A stretch of DNA of 64,000 nucleotides from Ferdinandcohnia humi_A (GTDB lineage: Bacteria; Bacillota; Bacilli; Bacillales; Bacillaceae_L): assembly GCA_047608075.1 (NCBI GenBank), contig JBLKRX010000002.1, positions 186,001-250,000 on the forward strand. The letters are read 5' to 3'. The translations under genes and the position numbers were made by a program. This document shows positions 44,512 through 54,316 of this stretch, in pieces. The notes under the pieces are model-generated. The model had not been told where the DNA came from. It ran no database searches and was given only the letters and a program-made list of their open reading frames with translations. Positions within the stretch are counted from its first letter, which is position 1. Each line of letters opens with the position of its first letter.

Positions 44512-45405
44512 TTAATCGTCTTCTGAATATGGGTTAATATGAACAAAAACATTATTAACATGTGCCTGTTCCATTAATTTAGCTTTTACCGTTTTTCCAA
44601 CCCTATGTCCTTCTTCAACCGTCATATAAGGGTCGACTGAAATTTTCAAATCAACGATTACATAGTGGCCATGCTCCCGTGCATGTAATTCAGTAACCTT
44701 TTTAACCTCAGGTACTGACATGACTATGTCTCTCATCTCTGTTGTCTCTTCTTCATGTAGAACATGATCTAATGTCGTATGTATTGCTTCTGTTCCAAAT
44801 TCCCAAGCCATTTTTAAGATTAAAATGGCAACAAATAACCCTGCTACTGGATCTGCATATACAAGCCAATCAAGACCAAGGTATCCCCCAATTATTGCTC
44901 CTAAAATTCCAACAAGTGTAGCAAGGGAAGCGAAAACATCAGATCGGTCGTCGTACGCATTAATTATTAATGCATCACTTTTAATTTTTTTTCCAAGTCT
45001 ATATTTGTATCGGAACATGATTTCCTTAATTACGATGGAAAAAAGTACAGCATAAATGGCCATTGTTTTTGGCACATGGATAGGTTGAAAAAATGCCTCA
45101 ACGGAATTCCGTCCGATTTCAAAACCAACTAACACAAGTAATACCGCAACAATAATTGCTGCAATAGATTCTGCCTTTCCATGACCATACGGATGATCTT
45201 CGTCTGGTGGACGTTTTGCTGCACGAACCCCCACATAAACAGCTACAGAGCCTGCCACATCTGAAGCAGAATGAACAGCATCAGCAATTAATGCACGACT
45301 ATTTGACTGAACACCAATTATCCATTTAATTGCGGCTAGCAGAATATTACCGATTACCCCAATTACGATTGCTTTTTCTGCCTGTTTAAAACGATCTTGT
45401 TCCAA
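44512..45405 (-). CDS. Cation diffusion facilitator family transporter
   Basis: Metal exporter of about 297 residues with six helices (about 10-205) and a C-terminal cytoplasmic domain. The metal-site motifs are ALIADAVHSASDVAGS (helix 2) and NAYDDRSDVFASL (helix 5), with the linking DEDHPYGHGKAE motif. The helix 2 DxxxD-type and helix 5 DxxxD residues fit manganese-type exporters such as MneP/MneS, but specificity cannot be read safely. The TTG at 45405, six bases after AAGGGTG, is preferred over the TTG at 45423. Confidence 0.88.
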   Translation of the reverse strand: MEQDRFKQAEKAIVIGVIGNILLAAIKWIIGVQSNSRALIADAVHSASDVAGSVAVYVGVRAAKRPPDEDHPYGHGKAESIAAIIVAVLLVLVGFEIGRNSVEAFFQPIHVPKTMAIYAVLFSIVIKEIMFRYKYRLGKKIKSDALIINAYDDRSDVFASLATLVGILGAIIGGYLGLDWLVYADPVAGLFVAILILKMAWEFGTEAIHTTLDHVLHEEETTEMRDIVMSVPEVKKVTELHAREHGHYVIVDLKISVDPYMTVEEGHRVGKTVKAKLMEQAHVNNVFVHINPYSEDD

Positions 45406-45732
45406 AATATACACCCTTCCCAATCACACATAAGATCGTAAATATCTTTCAGTCTTAACTTTCCTATGTACTTTTCTCTTCTCCATCAGCGCACCCTATG
45501 ATTTTTCTGACATGCATTTTAGTTTATCCAAAATCATAATACCTATCAAGTAAACACTTCTTAACATAGCGCTTTGGATACCTGTTCATAGGTGATAAAG
45601 AAAAAAATCTAAAGAAACTATGTCCTGTGAAAATATGAATTAATTATTGATACTTAAAAGTATCAATGCAATATACCTGAATTTATAGCTTTGAGTACCA
45701 TTCAAAACTTTGCAACAAAATTTCATATCAAA
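45406..45732. other. Intergenic upstream of the cation exporter
   Basis: About 330 AT-rich bases with no gene. The notable feature is a perfect 20-base palindrome, TTGATACTTAAAAGTATCAA, at 45647-45666. A smaller inverted repeat TACCT/AGGTA-like lies near 45578-45590. Confidence 0.5.
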
Positions 45733-45765
45733 GTAAAGAGTCGTGAATTACTCACGACTCTTTAC
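45733..45765 (-). terminator. Terminator after secDF
   Basis: Perfect 14-bp stem GTAAAGAGTCGTGA / TCACGACTCTTTAC beginning at the secDF stop. The T run after it is short. Confidence 0.85.
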
Positions 45766-48012
45766 TTATACTTCAGTTTCAGGTTCAGTTTTCACGTTCC
45801 GTTTTCTTATCATTTGCTTATGCTTCCAAACTAACCAAAGCTGTGCCGCAATAAAGATAGATGAATACATACCGGCAATTAATCCAATTGTTAATGCAAA
45901 TGAGAAATTAGTAATTGCTTGTCCTCCAAAAATGAGTAACGCAACACTTGTAAAAATAACTGTTATAGCTGTATTTACAGAACGACCTAATGTTTGTCTC
46001 AATCCACGATTAACGATGATTGCAAGGTCTTCATACGTTTTAATTCGCTTCTTCTTCTTATACAGCTCTCTTATCCTGTCGAACGTTACAATTGTATCGT
46101 TAATGGAGTAACCAATAATCGTTAGGATTGCAGCTATAAAGGTTACATCCACTTCAAGGCGAGTAATACTAAAGAACACTATTACAAAAAAAGCGTCATG
46201 AATGAGAGCGACAATTGCCGCTAAACCCATCAACCATTCAAAACGGAATGCTACATATATAATTATACCAAGGGATGCTATCAAACTGGCAATGAATGCA
46301 TTTCTGGCAAGTTCCTTACCAACAGTAGGTGACACTGTACTTATGCTTGGATCTGAACCATATACATCCTTAAAGTGACCTTTAACATGATTTACTTCAT
46401 CTTTCGTTAAAACCTTATCAAATCGAGCAACACCAATTTCACTTTTATCACCGGAAATAATAATTTCCTTCGCCTCTAAATCAAGCTTCTTTAATTCATC
46501 TGTAAATTCTACTTGTGTAATCGGATGATCAGCTAATACTTCCATACGTGTACCGCTGACAAAATCAATACCAAGATTTAACCTAAAAATAGCCAAGACT
46601 GCAATTCCAATAACAACCATTAACCCTGACGCAATAAAGAATTTATTTTTATGTTTTGCAAAGTCAAATCGATCAAACTTTGTTGGGTAATCCCCTTCTT
46701 CGTCGGCATCAGCGAGATTTCTTATTTGGCTCTGCTTAACGCCAAAGAATCCTGGCTTTTTATTAAGAATACGGCTATTTACCCATAGTCCAAGAAGCAA
46801 TCTACTTCCATATACTGCAGTGAAAAAGCTTAACAAGATACTAACAATTAACATAATGGCAAAGCCTTTTACAGCACTTGTACCAAAGATAAATAGGACT
46901 ACACCTGCTAAAATCGTTGTAATATTAGCATCAAAAATCGTCCAGAATGAATTTTTGCTACCAGCTCTATAAGCAGATAAAACAGTTTTACCTGCTTTTA
47001 TTTCCTCTTTAATCCTCTCGTACGTAATAATATTGGCATCTACAGCCATACCTACCCCGAGAATTAAAGCAGCTATACCTGGTAAAGTTAGAACAGCATT
47101 CATCCAATCGAATACAAGTAAATTTAAATAAATAAAAACACTTAATGCTATTACAGCGATAAGTCCGGGTAAACGGTAGAAGAATAACATAAACAAAAAT
47201 ACTAAACCAATACCGATAACCCCTGCAAAAATTGTTTTATCAAGTGCTTGCTCACCAAATTTAGCTCCAACTGAAGTTGAATAAATTTCCTTTAAATCTA
47301 CTGGTAGAGCACCTGCATTTAATAATGATGCAAGCTCTTTCGCAGATTCAACCGTAAAGTTCGGTCCTTCAATTGTAACTGTTTTTGAGTTAAATACTTC
47401 TCCTACAGATGCAGCAGAAAGAAATTTTGGGTTAGTCTTTGCAGCTTCTGCTTTATAAGAGTCTACACCTTCTTCAAAATCTAACCAAATTACCATTAGG
47501 TTATCTGGATATAAATCAAGAACCTTTTGTGTTGCATTTTTAAGATCGTCTGAATCTTTTACAGTTAAAGAAACGCTAGGTCTTCCCTGTTGGTCAAATG
47601 CTTGATTCGCTCCATTTTGAGCCAACTGTGAACCGTCCAAAAGCACATTGTCATTTACATCTCGAAATGTAAGCTTTGCTTGTGTGGATAAAATTTCACG
47701 GACTTTTTGTTGGTCATCGACACCCGCTAATTGCACACGAATGCGATTTTCACCTTCAATTTGGATATTCGGTTCACTTACTCCTAAAACACTTACGCGG
47801 TTATTTAACGCATTTACTGTACTAACTAATGCCTCTTTATCAATGACATCGCCTTCTTTAGCTGGTAGAACCTCATATAAGATCTCAAATCCACCCTGAA
47901 GATCGAGTCCGAGCTTAATATTTTTTGCTGTATCTGTACCAGTAACTCCAATTATGCTTCCTAATAAGAGTACTAGTAAGAAAAACGCAACGATGCGGCC
48001 TCTTTTTACCAT
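45766..48012 (-). CDS. secDF: Fused protein-export membrane protein SecDF
   Basis: Single 748-residue fusion of SecD and SecF, as in Bacillus. It has twelve helices, with the large extracytoplasmic P1 domain at about 35-260. The SecD half contains LGLDLQGGFEILYEV and GVGMAVDANIITYERIKEE. The SecF half contains LGIDFVSGTRMEV and GYSINDTIVTFDRIRE. It uses the proton gradient to help SecYEG-SecA export. It lies next to comN. Confidence 0.96.
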   Translation of the reverse strand: MVKRGRIVAFFLLVLLLGSIIGVTGTDTAKNIKLGLDLQGGFEILYEVLPAKEGDVIDKEALVSTVNALNNRVSVLGVSEPNIQIEGENRIRVQLAGVDDQQKVREILSTQAKLTFRDVNDNVLLDGSQLAQNGANQAFDQQGRPSVSLTVKDSDDLKNATQKVLDLYPDNLMVIWLDFEEGVDSYKAEAAKTNPKFLSAASVGEVFNSKTVTIEGPNFTVESAKELASLLNAGALPVDLKEIYSTSVGAKFGEQALDKTIFAGVIGIGLVFLFMLFFYRLPGLIAVIALSVFIYLNLLVFDWMNAVLTLPGIAALILGVGMAVDANIITYERIKEEIKAGKTVLSAYRAGSKNSFWTIFDANITTILAGVVLFIFGTSAVKGFAIMLIVSILLSFFTAVYGSRLLLGLWVNSRILNKKPGFFGVKQSQIRNLADADEEGDYPTKFDRFDFAKHKNKFFIASGLMVVIGIAVLAIFRLNLGIDFVSGTRMEVLADHPITQVEFTDELKKLDLEAKEIIISGDKSEIGVARFDKVLTKDEVNHVKGHFKDVYGSDPSISTVSPTVGKELARNAFIASLIASLGIIIYVAFRFEWLMGLAAIVALIHDAFFVIVFFSITRLEVDVTFIAAILTIIGYSINDTIVTFDRIRELYKKKKRIKTYEDLAIIVNRGLRQTLGRSVNTAITVIFTSVALLIFGGQAITNFSFALTIGLIAGMYSSIFIAAQLWLVWKHKQMIRKRNVKTEPETEV

Positions 48013-48134
48013 ATGTATGTATTTCCTCCTTTTTCTAGCCGAAAAACAAATAGCTTGTCCTTCAAGCTCCCACTACACAATTATGAAACAATGCCAATTT
48101 CATGTCAATTCGGTAATAATGGTAAATTCAACGC

Positions 48135-48437
48135 CTACAAAAGTTTTTCTAGGACGTCTTTTCCTTCACCTTCAAACCAATTTGGAGCTTTAAAAGCCTC
48201 TACTGTTACATAATTCATATAATCCCCAACCTTTACAGTCAGGATATCATTTACAATTTGATGTATTGGTTTTTCTTCACTAACCTTTTTCCATGTTTTA
48301 TTTTTTAGGAAATTCCATAGCTCGTCCTCTGTTACCTTGTCATAGCCATATAAGTCAAACTCTTCAAGCTTACTTTTCAATGCAGGGGCAACTGATTCAC
48401 GAAAGCTATCAAATAAATGCGTATCTTTTTGGCTCAC
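48135..48437 (-). CDS. comN: Post-transcriptional regulator ComN
   Basis: Protein of 100 residues, the YrzD/ComN family. In B. subtilis ComN controls comE competence mRNA after transcription and localises with DivIVA and MinJ. The sequence has the family core LYGYDKVTEDELWNFLKNKTW and VGDYMNYVTVEA. It is upstream of secDF and divergent from spoVB. Confidence 0.85.
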   Translation of the reverse strand: MSQKDTHLFDSFRESVAPALKSKLEEFDLYGYDKVTEDELWNFLKNKTWKKVSEEKPIHQIVNDILTVKVGDYMNYVTVEAFKAPNWFEGEGKDVLEKLL

Positions 48438-48556
48438 AATTCATCTCTCCTACTTTTTCAACTGTATCTATATAATACTTGTCATGCTTGGACACCTAAC
48501 TCGCATATAGTTAATTGTAAATGATATCACCTTTTTTGAGAAGGTAGGGAAACGAA

Positions 48557-50125
48557 TTGTCAAAGCAAACATTCCTAAAGGGAACCCTTATTTTAATTAT
48601 AGCTGGACTTATCACGAGAATATTAGGTTTTATTAATAGAATTGTGGTCGCAAGGTTGATAGGTGAAGAGGGAGTAGGACTGTATATGATGGCTATCCCT
48701 ACTTATGTCCTAACAATTACATTAACACAAATGGGATTACCTGTTGCAATTTCAAAATTAGTGGCTGAGGCTGAAGCACAGGGTGATAGACGTAAAATTA
48801 AAAAGATATTAGTGGTTTCGCTTTCTATTACTGGGACTTTAAGTATTCTTTTTACACCATTGATGATATTCCTAGCACCACTTTTATCTGAAACACTACT
48901 AACGGATGAAAGAACTTATTATCCACTATTAGCAATCTCACCTATTGTTCCAATCGTAGCAATTTCATCTGTTCTTCGTGGTTATTTCCAAGGAAGACAG
49001 AATATGAAGCCTCCTGCTTACTCTCAGGTAATTGAGCAAGTTGTTAGGATAACATTAGTGTACTTGTTTACTAAAGCATTTTTGCCGTATGGTATAGAAT
49101 ATGCTGCTGCAGGTGCTATGCTTTCAGCGGTTGTTGGAGAGCTTATGTCCCTCATCTACCTCTTTTTCATGTTTAAAATGAAAAAGAGAATTCGAATACG
49201 TAAAGACTTTTTCAAATTTGCTAAAGACGGGAAGGAAACATTTCACGATCTTACGAGAATCGGAATACCAACCTTAGGAAGCAGGTTAATAGGCTCTGTC
49301 TCTTGGTTTTTTGAGCCAATCGTTGTTGCCCAAAGCTTGGCAATAGCTGGGGTTGTGACTCATATTGCAACACGTCAGTACGGAGAACTAACAGGTTTTG
49401 CATTGCCACTATTGATGCTTCCATCGTTCATAACGTACTCACTTTCTACAGCACTCGTACCTGCCATTAGTGAGGCTGCAGCCAAAAAACAAACATTATT
49501 AATTGAGTATAGACTCAAGCAAGCTCTTCGATTATCACTAGTTTCAGGAGGATTAGCGATTGTCATTTTGTACGTATTTGCATCACCTGTTATGGAACTC
49601 ATGTATGGAAATAGCAATTCAGCTATTTATATTAAAATAATGGCACCTTTCTTTATTTTTTACTATTTTCAAGGACCACTTCAGGCGACCCTACAAGCGC
49701 TAGATTTAGCAAAAGCCGCAATGATTAATAGTTTTATTGGAAATCTTGTCAAAACAGCAGCCATTTTTATTCTTGCTACAAGACCATCGCTAGGAATTAT
49801 GGGTGCAGCACTGGCAATCATGATTGGAATGGTGCTCGTAACACTTCTTCATTTTTCAACAATTGTGAAGGTAATCTCCTATAGCTTTTATGTAAGAGAT
49901 TATGTTAAAAGCTTTGTCACAATGATTCTTTCAGGCTTAGCTGGTCACTACTTTTATATAAATTTTCTAATTGGCTCTTCACTAGTTGTTAAGACGCTCG
50001 TTGCCATACTTGTAACTTCGGTCGTCTACTTTATTCTCTTACTTTTATTTAGACTTCTTACTAAAGAAGAAATCAGACGAATTCCATTAATCGGTCCAAA
50101 GCTATCTGGTATGCTTTTTTCATAG
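48557..50125 (+). CDS. spoVB: Stage V sporulation protein B (lipid II flippase family)
   Basis: MATE/MVF-superfamily membrane protein of 522 residues with about fourteen helices. SpoVB is needed for spore cortex peptidoglycan, probably by moving lipid-linked precursors. The family start FLKGTLILIIAGLITRILGFINRI is seen in part, and RGYFQGRQNM is conserved. It starts at a TTG after GGTAGGG. Position next to comN-secDF is as in B. subtilis. Paralogues (YtgP, YkvU) exist; location favours SpoVB. Confidence 0.9.
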   Translation: MSKQTFLKGTLILIIAGLITRILGFINRIVVARLIGEEGVGLYMMAIPTYVLTITLTQMGLPVAISKLVAEAEAQGDRRKIKKILVVSLSITGTLSILFTPLMIFLAPLLSETLLTDERTYYPLLAISPIVPIVAISSVLRGYFQGRQNMKPPAYSQVIEQVVRITLVYLFTKAFLPYGIEYAAAGAMLSAVVGELMSLIYLFFMFKMKKRIRIRKDFFKFAKDGKETFHDLTRIGIPTLGSRLIGSVSWFFEPIVVAQSLAIAGVVTHIATRQYGELTGFALPLLMLPSFITYSLSTALVPAISEAAAKKQTLLIEYRLKQALRLSLVSGGLAIVILYVFASPVMELMYGNSNSAIYIKIMAPFFIFYYFQGPLQATLQALDLAKAAMINSFIGNLVKTAAIFILATRPSLGIMGAALAIMIGMVLVTLLHFSTIVKVISYSFYVRDYVKSFVTMILSGLAGHYFYINFLIGSSLVVKTLVAILVTSVVYFILLLLFRLLTKEEIRRIPLIGPKLSGMLFS

Positions 50126-50141
50126 GCTGCTCTGTTAATAG

Positions 50142-50167
50142 GTGGTATCCAAGGTTATGGATACCAC
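50142..50167. terminator. Hairpin after spoVB
   Basis: Perfect 10-bp stem GTGGTATCCA / TGGATACCAC with a six-base loop, 17 bases after the spoVB stop. No T tract follows, so its role as terminator is doubtful. Confidence 0.45.
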
Positions 50168-50240
50168 AATGTTTATACCAAATTTAAAGCCTCATTCAAT
50201 GGCAAACCCCCTTAATCCTCCCTTTCAAATTAAAACACCA

Positions 50241-50273
50241 AAAGGTAACCGTTTTGTCAGAGCGGTTACCTTT
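50241..50273. terminator. Bidirectional terminator spoVB / yrbG
   Basis: AAAGGTAACCG / CGGTTACCTTT, 11-base loop, A run on one side and TTT on the other. The yrbG stop codon lies inside the right arm. Confidence 0.85.
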
Positions 50274-50931
50274 TTTCATCCTTAATATCAATATGAAACA
50301 TTCCATTATGATAACTACAGTATGAGATTTTTTTCAAATCAGTGTATCCAAGTTTTTTCAATTCTTGCCGTAGCCATAGATTCGTTTTCTTTATTTGAGA
50401 TAAATGTTCATCTTGAATTTTCCCATCTAGTATAAGGGGTAAATCAATTGTGAATTTTTTTTGATTCGATGACTCGTCTTTGCTTTTTTCCATGACAGAC
50501 AATTCACCTGATGACTCTAAGATTGCAAATTCAACATCTGCTACATTTTTTATATTTTTTTCACGTAGTTGCATAAGAAGATCATCAAAATTATACCTTT
50601 GTTTCCTCATTGCATACTCGTCTATTTTCCCTCTGTTAATAATAACGGTTGGACGTCCATCAATGATTTCTCTAAACCTTTTACTTCGTAACGAAATTTG
50701 AGCCAACGCGTATTGGATAAGCATTAAAAGTGCCATCGGGAAAACAGAGTGTAAGATGGGGTCTTTTGTGTCTTCAATTGCAATGACAGCCATTTCTGCA
50801 ATCATCATAAACACAACTAAATCAAGTAGGCTTAATTCTCCAATTTCACGTTTACCCATTAAGCGGAAAATGAACAGGATGAGGATATAAAGTAATACCG
50901 TTCTCCCCAAAATGACGAAATATTCCTCCAA
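50266..50931 (-). CDS. yrbG: DUF421 membrane protein YrbG
   Basis: About 221 residues. Three N-terminal helices (about 4-24, 32-50, 56-75) precede a soluble YetF-type domain: GRPTVIINRGKIDEYAMRKQR in part and the LR..NI..V..VEFAILE block. This is the DUF421/YetF family, forespore-linked in some members, function unknown. I use the TTG at 50931 with AAGGGGTGG upstream; the longer frame to 50967 covers that site. Confidence 0.82.
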   Translation of the reverse strand: MEEYFVILGRTVLLYILILFIFRLMGKREIGELSLLDLVVFMMIAEMAVIAIEDTKDPILHSVFPMALLMLIQYALAQISLRSKRFREIIDGRPTVIINRGKIDEYAMRKQRYNFDDLLMQLREKNIKNVADVEFAILESSGELSVMEKSKDESSNQKKFTIDLPLILDGKIQDEHLSQIKKTNLWLRQELKKLGYTDLKKISYCSYHNGMFHIDIKDEKR

Positions 50932-51119
50932 GATGCCACCCCTTCCCCTTATCAAGTTACAATTCATATAGACAGTGATACTTTTAGCTTGTACTAACGT
51001 TACTAAATCATAATATCAAGGTTTTTCCAATAGCCGGTGATTTTTGTATTCTAAAATGATTTGGATCTGAATATGCTCGTACTAGGACAGGATTATTATT
51101 TTTGTTGGGAGGAAAGACC

Positions 51120-51503
51120 ATGAGAAAGATGGGAGCTGCGATGGTTTACGGTGTAGTTGCAATTTTTGTAATTGTCATCGTATCTAGTTTGCTCATTTCA
51201 TTATTGTTAAGGTTTACATCGGTTCAAGAATCTTCATTATCATGGGTAATACTAGGTGCGTCATTTATTGCATTATTTGCAGGCGGTTTTGTTTCAGGGG
51301 GGAAAGGTAAAGAAAAAGGTTGGTTAATTGGTGGAGGCACAGGTATATTATATTCAATTATTGTGTTCCTCGTTCAGTTTTTAGGGTATGATGCAACGTT
51401 TACAACTGAACAAGTAATGTATCATGTAGGCTTTTTAGCCGCAGCGGTTATTGGTGGTATATTTGGTGTGAATATGACCACACCATCTAGAAGAGAAGCT
51501 TAA
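51120..51503 (+). CDS. yrzE: TIGR04086 family membrane protein YrzE
   Basis: Protein of about 127 residues with four helices (about 5-27, 38-56, 67-85, 100-118). Glycine-rich turns GGFVSGGKGKEKGWLIGG are typical of the family. Function unknown. The ATG at 51120 follows GGGAGGAAAGACC. It is convergent with yajC, from which a bidirectional terminator separates it. Confidence 0.82.
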   Translation: MRKMGAAMVYGVVAIFVIVIVSSLLISLLLRFTSVQESSLSWVILGASFIALFAGGFVSGGKGKEKGWLIGGGTGILYSIIVFLVQFLGYDATFTTEQVMYHVGFLAAAVIGGIFGVNMTTPSRREA

Positions 51504-51516
51504 ATCATATAAGTGA

Positions 51517-51546
51517 AAAAAAGAGCGTTGCTGGAACGCTCTTTTT
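51517..51546. terminator. Bidirectional terminator yrzE / yajC
   Basis: AAAAAGAGCGTT / GAACGCTCTTTTT with a short loop (one unpaired base), between convergent genes. Confidence 0.93.
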
Positions 51547-51559
51547 CATTTTTATCATA

Positions 51560-51820
51560 TTAGTCTCTAATAACATCACGAACTGCTTGTTTGTCGTATG
51601 TAAGATTTGCATTACCTGATTTGATAACTACCTTGTTTTCATCAATTGAATCGATGACACCGTGTAGTCCACCAACTGTAATCACCTTATCACCTTTTGC
51701 AAGATTTGCTTGCATTTGTAAAGTCGCCTTCTGACGCTTTTGCTGAGGACGAATTAACAAGAAATAAAAAATAGCAAACATTAAGATTAAAGGACCAACT
51801 GTTCCTAATAAACCTTCCAT
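51560..51820 (-). CDS. yajC: Preprotein translocase subunit YajC
   Basis: Small membrane protein of 86 residues that associates with SecDF. One helix (about 5-24, VGPLILMFAIFYFLLIRPQQ) is followed by a basic stretch RPQQKRQK and a beta domain with GDKVITVGGLHGVI. It is downstream of tgt, the usual place in Firmicutes. Confidence 0.93.
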   Translation of the reverse strand: MEGLLGTVGPLILMFAIFYFLLIRPQQKRQKATLQMQANLAKGDKVITVGGLHGVIDSIDENKVVIKSGNANLTYDKQAVRDVIRD

Positions 51821-51865
51821 TTATTTCACCCCTTTCATAAGTTAACTTTTTCGCTTCCACTTTTA

Positions 51866-53005
51866 TTAGAAATTTTTTGCGTTTGGTTTATTAAAACCAT
51901 ATCTCTCAAAAAATTCTTCACGGAAGTCTCCAAGACGATCTTCACGAATCGCTTGACGGACTTGCTCCATTAATTTTAACAGAAAATATAAATTATGATA
52001 AGTAGTAAGTCTTATGCCGAATGTTTCACCAGACTTAATTAAGTGTCTAATATAAGCCCGACTATAGTTTTTACATGTATAACAATCACAATTTTCATCT
52101 AACGGTCTAAAATCGCGAGCAAATTCAGCGTTTTTCACAACGAGACGCCCTTCACTTGTCATCAGAGTTCCATTACGTGCGATTCTTGTTGGAAGTACAC
52201 AATCAAACATATCAATACCACGAATAGCTCCATCAATAAGTGAATCTGGAGAACCAACTCCCATTAAATATCTTGGTTTATTTGATGGTAATAATGGAGT
52301 TGTAAATTCTAATACACGATTCATTACATCCTTAGGTTCCCCTACAGACAAGCCTCCTACTGCATAGCCAGGAAAATCCAGGGATACTAGGTCGCGAGCA
52401 CTTAATTTACGAAGTTCTTCATACTCTCCCCCTTGAACAATTCCAAAAAGGCCTTGATCTTGCGGACGACTATGAGCCTGTATGCATCTTTCTGCCCAAC
52501 GGCTTGTACGTTCAACTGATCGTTTCATATATTCAAAAGTTGCAGGGTATGGAGGGCATTCATCAAAAGCCATCATTATATCAGAGCCGAGTGCATTTTG
52601 AATTTCCATTGCCTTTTCTGGAGATAAAAACAGCTTATCTCCATTTAAATGATTACGGAAATGAACTCCCTCTTCCTTAATTTCACGGAACTCACTTAAA
52701 CTAAATACCTGGAAGCCACCCGAATCCGTTAAGATTGCTCTGTCCCAGTTCATAAACTTATGTAGCCCACCCGCTTCTTTTATAATTTCATGGCCTGGTC
52801 GTAGCCAAAGGTGGTAGGTATTACTTAGAATAATTCCTGCTCCCATCTCAACCAATTCTTCTGGTGACATCGTTTTAACTGTCGCAAGAGTACCAACGGG
52901 CATAAAAACAGGAGTTTCAAACGAACCATGAGGAGTATGAACTCGTCCTAGTCTTGCACCTGTTTGTTTACAGGTTTTAATTAATTCATAACGTATTGCT
53001 GTCAA
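51866..53005 (-). CDS. tgt: Queuine tRNA-ribosyltransferase
   Basis: Exchanges guanine 34 for the queuosine precursor preQ1 in GUN tRNAs. About 379 residues. The nucleophile aspartates lie in LTDSGGFQVFS and DMFDCVLPTR. Zinc ligands are in CDCYTCKNYSRAYIRHL (three Cys, one His). The TTG at 53005 after AAAGGGG gives MTAIRYELIKTC; the ATG at 53023 lies before that site. It follows queA. Confidence 0.95.
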   Translation of the reverse strand: MTAIRYELIKTCKQTGARLGRVHTPHGSFETPVFMPVGTLATVKTMSPEELVEMGAGIILSNTYHLWLRPGHEIIKEAGGLHKFMNWDRAILTDSGGFQVFSLSEFREIKEEGVHFRNHLNGDKLFLSPEKAMEIQNALGSDIMMAFDECPPYPATFEYMKRSVERTSRWAERCIQAHSRPQDQGLFGIVQGGEYEELRKLSARDLVSLDFPGYAVGGLSVGEPKDVMNRVLEFTTPLLPSNKPRYLMGVGSPDSLIDGAIRGIDMFDCVLPTRIARNGTLMTSEGRLVVKNAEFARDFRPLDENCDCYTCKNYSRAYIRHLIKSGETFGIRLTTYHNLYFLLKLMEQVRQAIREDRLGDFREEFFERYGFNKPNAKNF

Positions 53006-53060
53006 TCGTATATCCCCTTTCAATTATGTCAGAGTTCTAAAATGTATGATCCAAAAATAA

Positions 53061-54089
53061 TTAGATAATTAGCATCGCATCTCCAAAACTGAAAAAGCGA
53101 TAGCGTTCTTTCACTGCTTGTTCATAGGCATGTATTATATTCTCGCGACCTGCTAACGCACTAACAAGCATGATTAAAGTTGATTTAGGTAAATGGAAAT
53201 TTGTTACCAAACCATCAATTGCCTCATATTTGTATCCAGGATAAATAAAAATATTTGTCCACCCACTAGACTCTACAAATTTACCACCATTGTTTTTTAC
53301 TATCGTTTCTAATGTCCTTGTCGATGTTGTCCCTACAGATATAATTTTTCCTCCAGCTTCTTTTACTTGATTTAAGAGACGTGCTGTACCTTCTGTCATT
53401 TGATAAAATTCCGAGTGCATTTCATGCTCATCAATTGTATCTGCACTTACTGGTCGAAATGTTCCCAACCCAACATGTAAGGTGATAAAGGCAATATGCA
53501 CCCCTTTATTTCGTATTTCTTGGAGGAGCTCCTCAGTAAAATGTAACCCTGCAGTCGGTGCAGCAGCTGAACCGCGATGCTTCGCAAATACAGTTTGATA
53601 ACGGTCTTGGTCATCTAACTGTTCCCGAATATAAGGAGGTAAAGGCATTTCTCCTAACTCATCAAGAATTTCATAAAAAATCCCATCATATTGAAAGTCT
53701 AGGTATCTACCGCCGTGTTCACCTATTCCCGTACAGATTGCTTTTAGTTTTCCTTCACCAAAGTTTAAAACTGTTCCTTCCTTCACGCGTTTTGCAGGCT
53801 TAACGAGTGTTTCCCATGTATCCTCCTTTTCTTGTTTAAGTAGGAGAACCTCAACATTTGCACCTGTATTATCTTTCACACCATATAAACGTGCTGGTAG
53901 GACGCGAGTGTCATTTAATACTAGGCAATCTCCCTCATGTAAATAGGAGAGAATTGACCGAAAATGAGAATGCGTAATATCCCCCGTCTTCTTATCTAAT
54001 ATCATTAATCTTGATGCCTCACGGTCTTCAAGAGGAGTTTGTGCAATTAACTCCTCTGGTAAGTGGAAATCAAATAAATCAACTTTCAT
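53061..54089 (-). CDS. queA: S-adenosylmethionine:tRNA ribosyltransferase-isomerase
   Basis: Moves the ribosyl part of SAM to preQ1-tRNA, giving epoxyqueuosine. About 342 residues. The family start VDLFDFHLPEELIAQTPL and the motifs SAAAPTAGLHFT and HVGLGTFRPV are intact. The ATG at 54089 is preferred, 11 bases from the AGGAATAGGTGA site. It lies just upstream of tgt. Confidence 0.95.
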   Translation of the reverse strand: MKVDLFDFHLPEELIAQTPLEDREASRLMILDKKTGDITHSHFRSILSYLHEGDCLVLNDTRVLPARLYGVKDNTGANVEVLLLKQEKEDTWETLVKPAKRVKEGTVLNFGEGKLKAICTGIGEHGGRYLDFQYDGIFYEILDELGEMPLPPYIREQLDDQDRYQTVFAKHRGSAAAPTAGLHFTEELLQEIRNKGVHIAFITLHVGLGTFRPVSADTIDEHEMHSEFYQMTEGTARLLNQVKEAGGKIISVGTTSTRTLETIVKNNGGKFVESSGWTNIFIYPGYKYEAIDGLVTNFHLPKSTLIMLVSALAGRENIIHAYEQAVKERYRFFSFGDAMLII

Positions 54090-54115
54090 GTCATTCACCT
54101 ATTCCTTAATACTGT

Positions 54116-54307
54116 CTATCTGAAACGACCTATTACATAAAAAATCACTGATAAAATAACACTAATTACAATTGAGGTTACAATTGGAAAATAAAAGGTG
54201 GTATTTCCTTTTTTAAAGACGATATCTCCTGGAAGTCTTCCGATAAAGTGCCAAACCATTCCTACTACTAATAGAATAATCCCCATTATCATTAGCATTT
54301 TTCCCAT
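54116..54307 (-). CDS. yrzS: DUF2905 family protein YrzS
   Basis: Protein of 63 residues with two helices (about 3-20 and 43-60) around a GRLPGDIVFKKGNTTFYFPIV core, which defines DUF2905. Function unknown. It sits between ruvB and queA, ten bases from ruvB, and is part of the ruvAB-queA-tgt run. Confidence 0.88.
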   Translation of the reverse strand: MGKMLMIMGIILLVVGMVWHFIGRLPGDIVFKKGNTTFYFPIVTSIVISVILSVIFYVIGRFR

Positions 54308-54316
54308 GATTATTAC

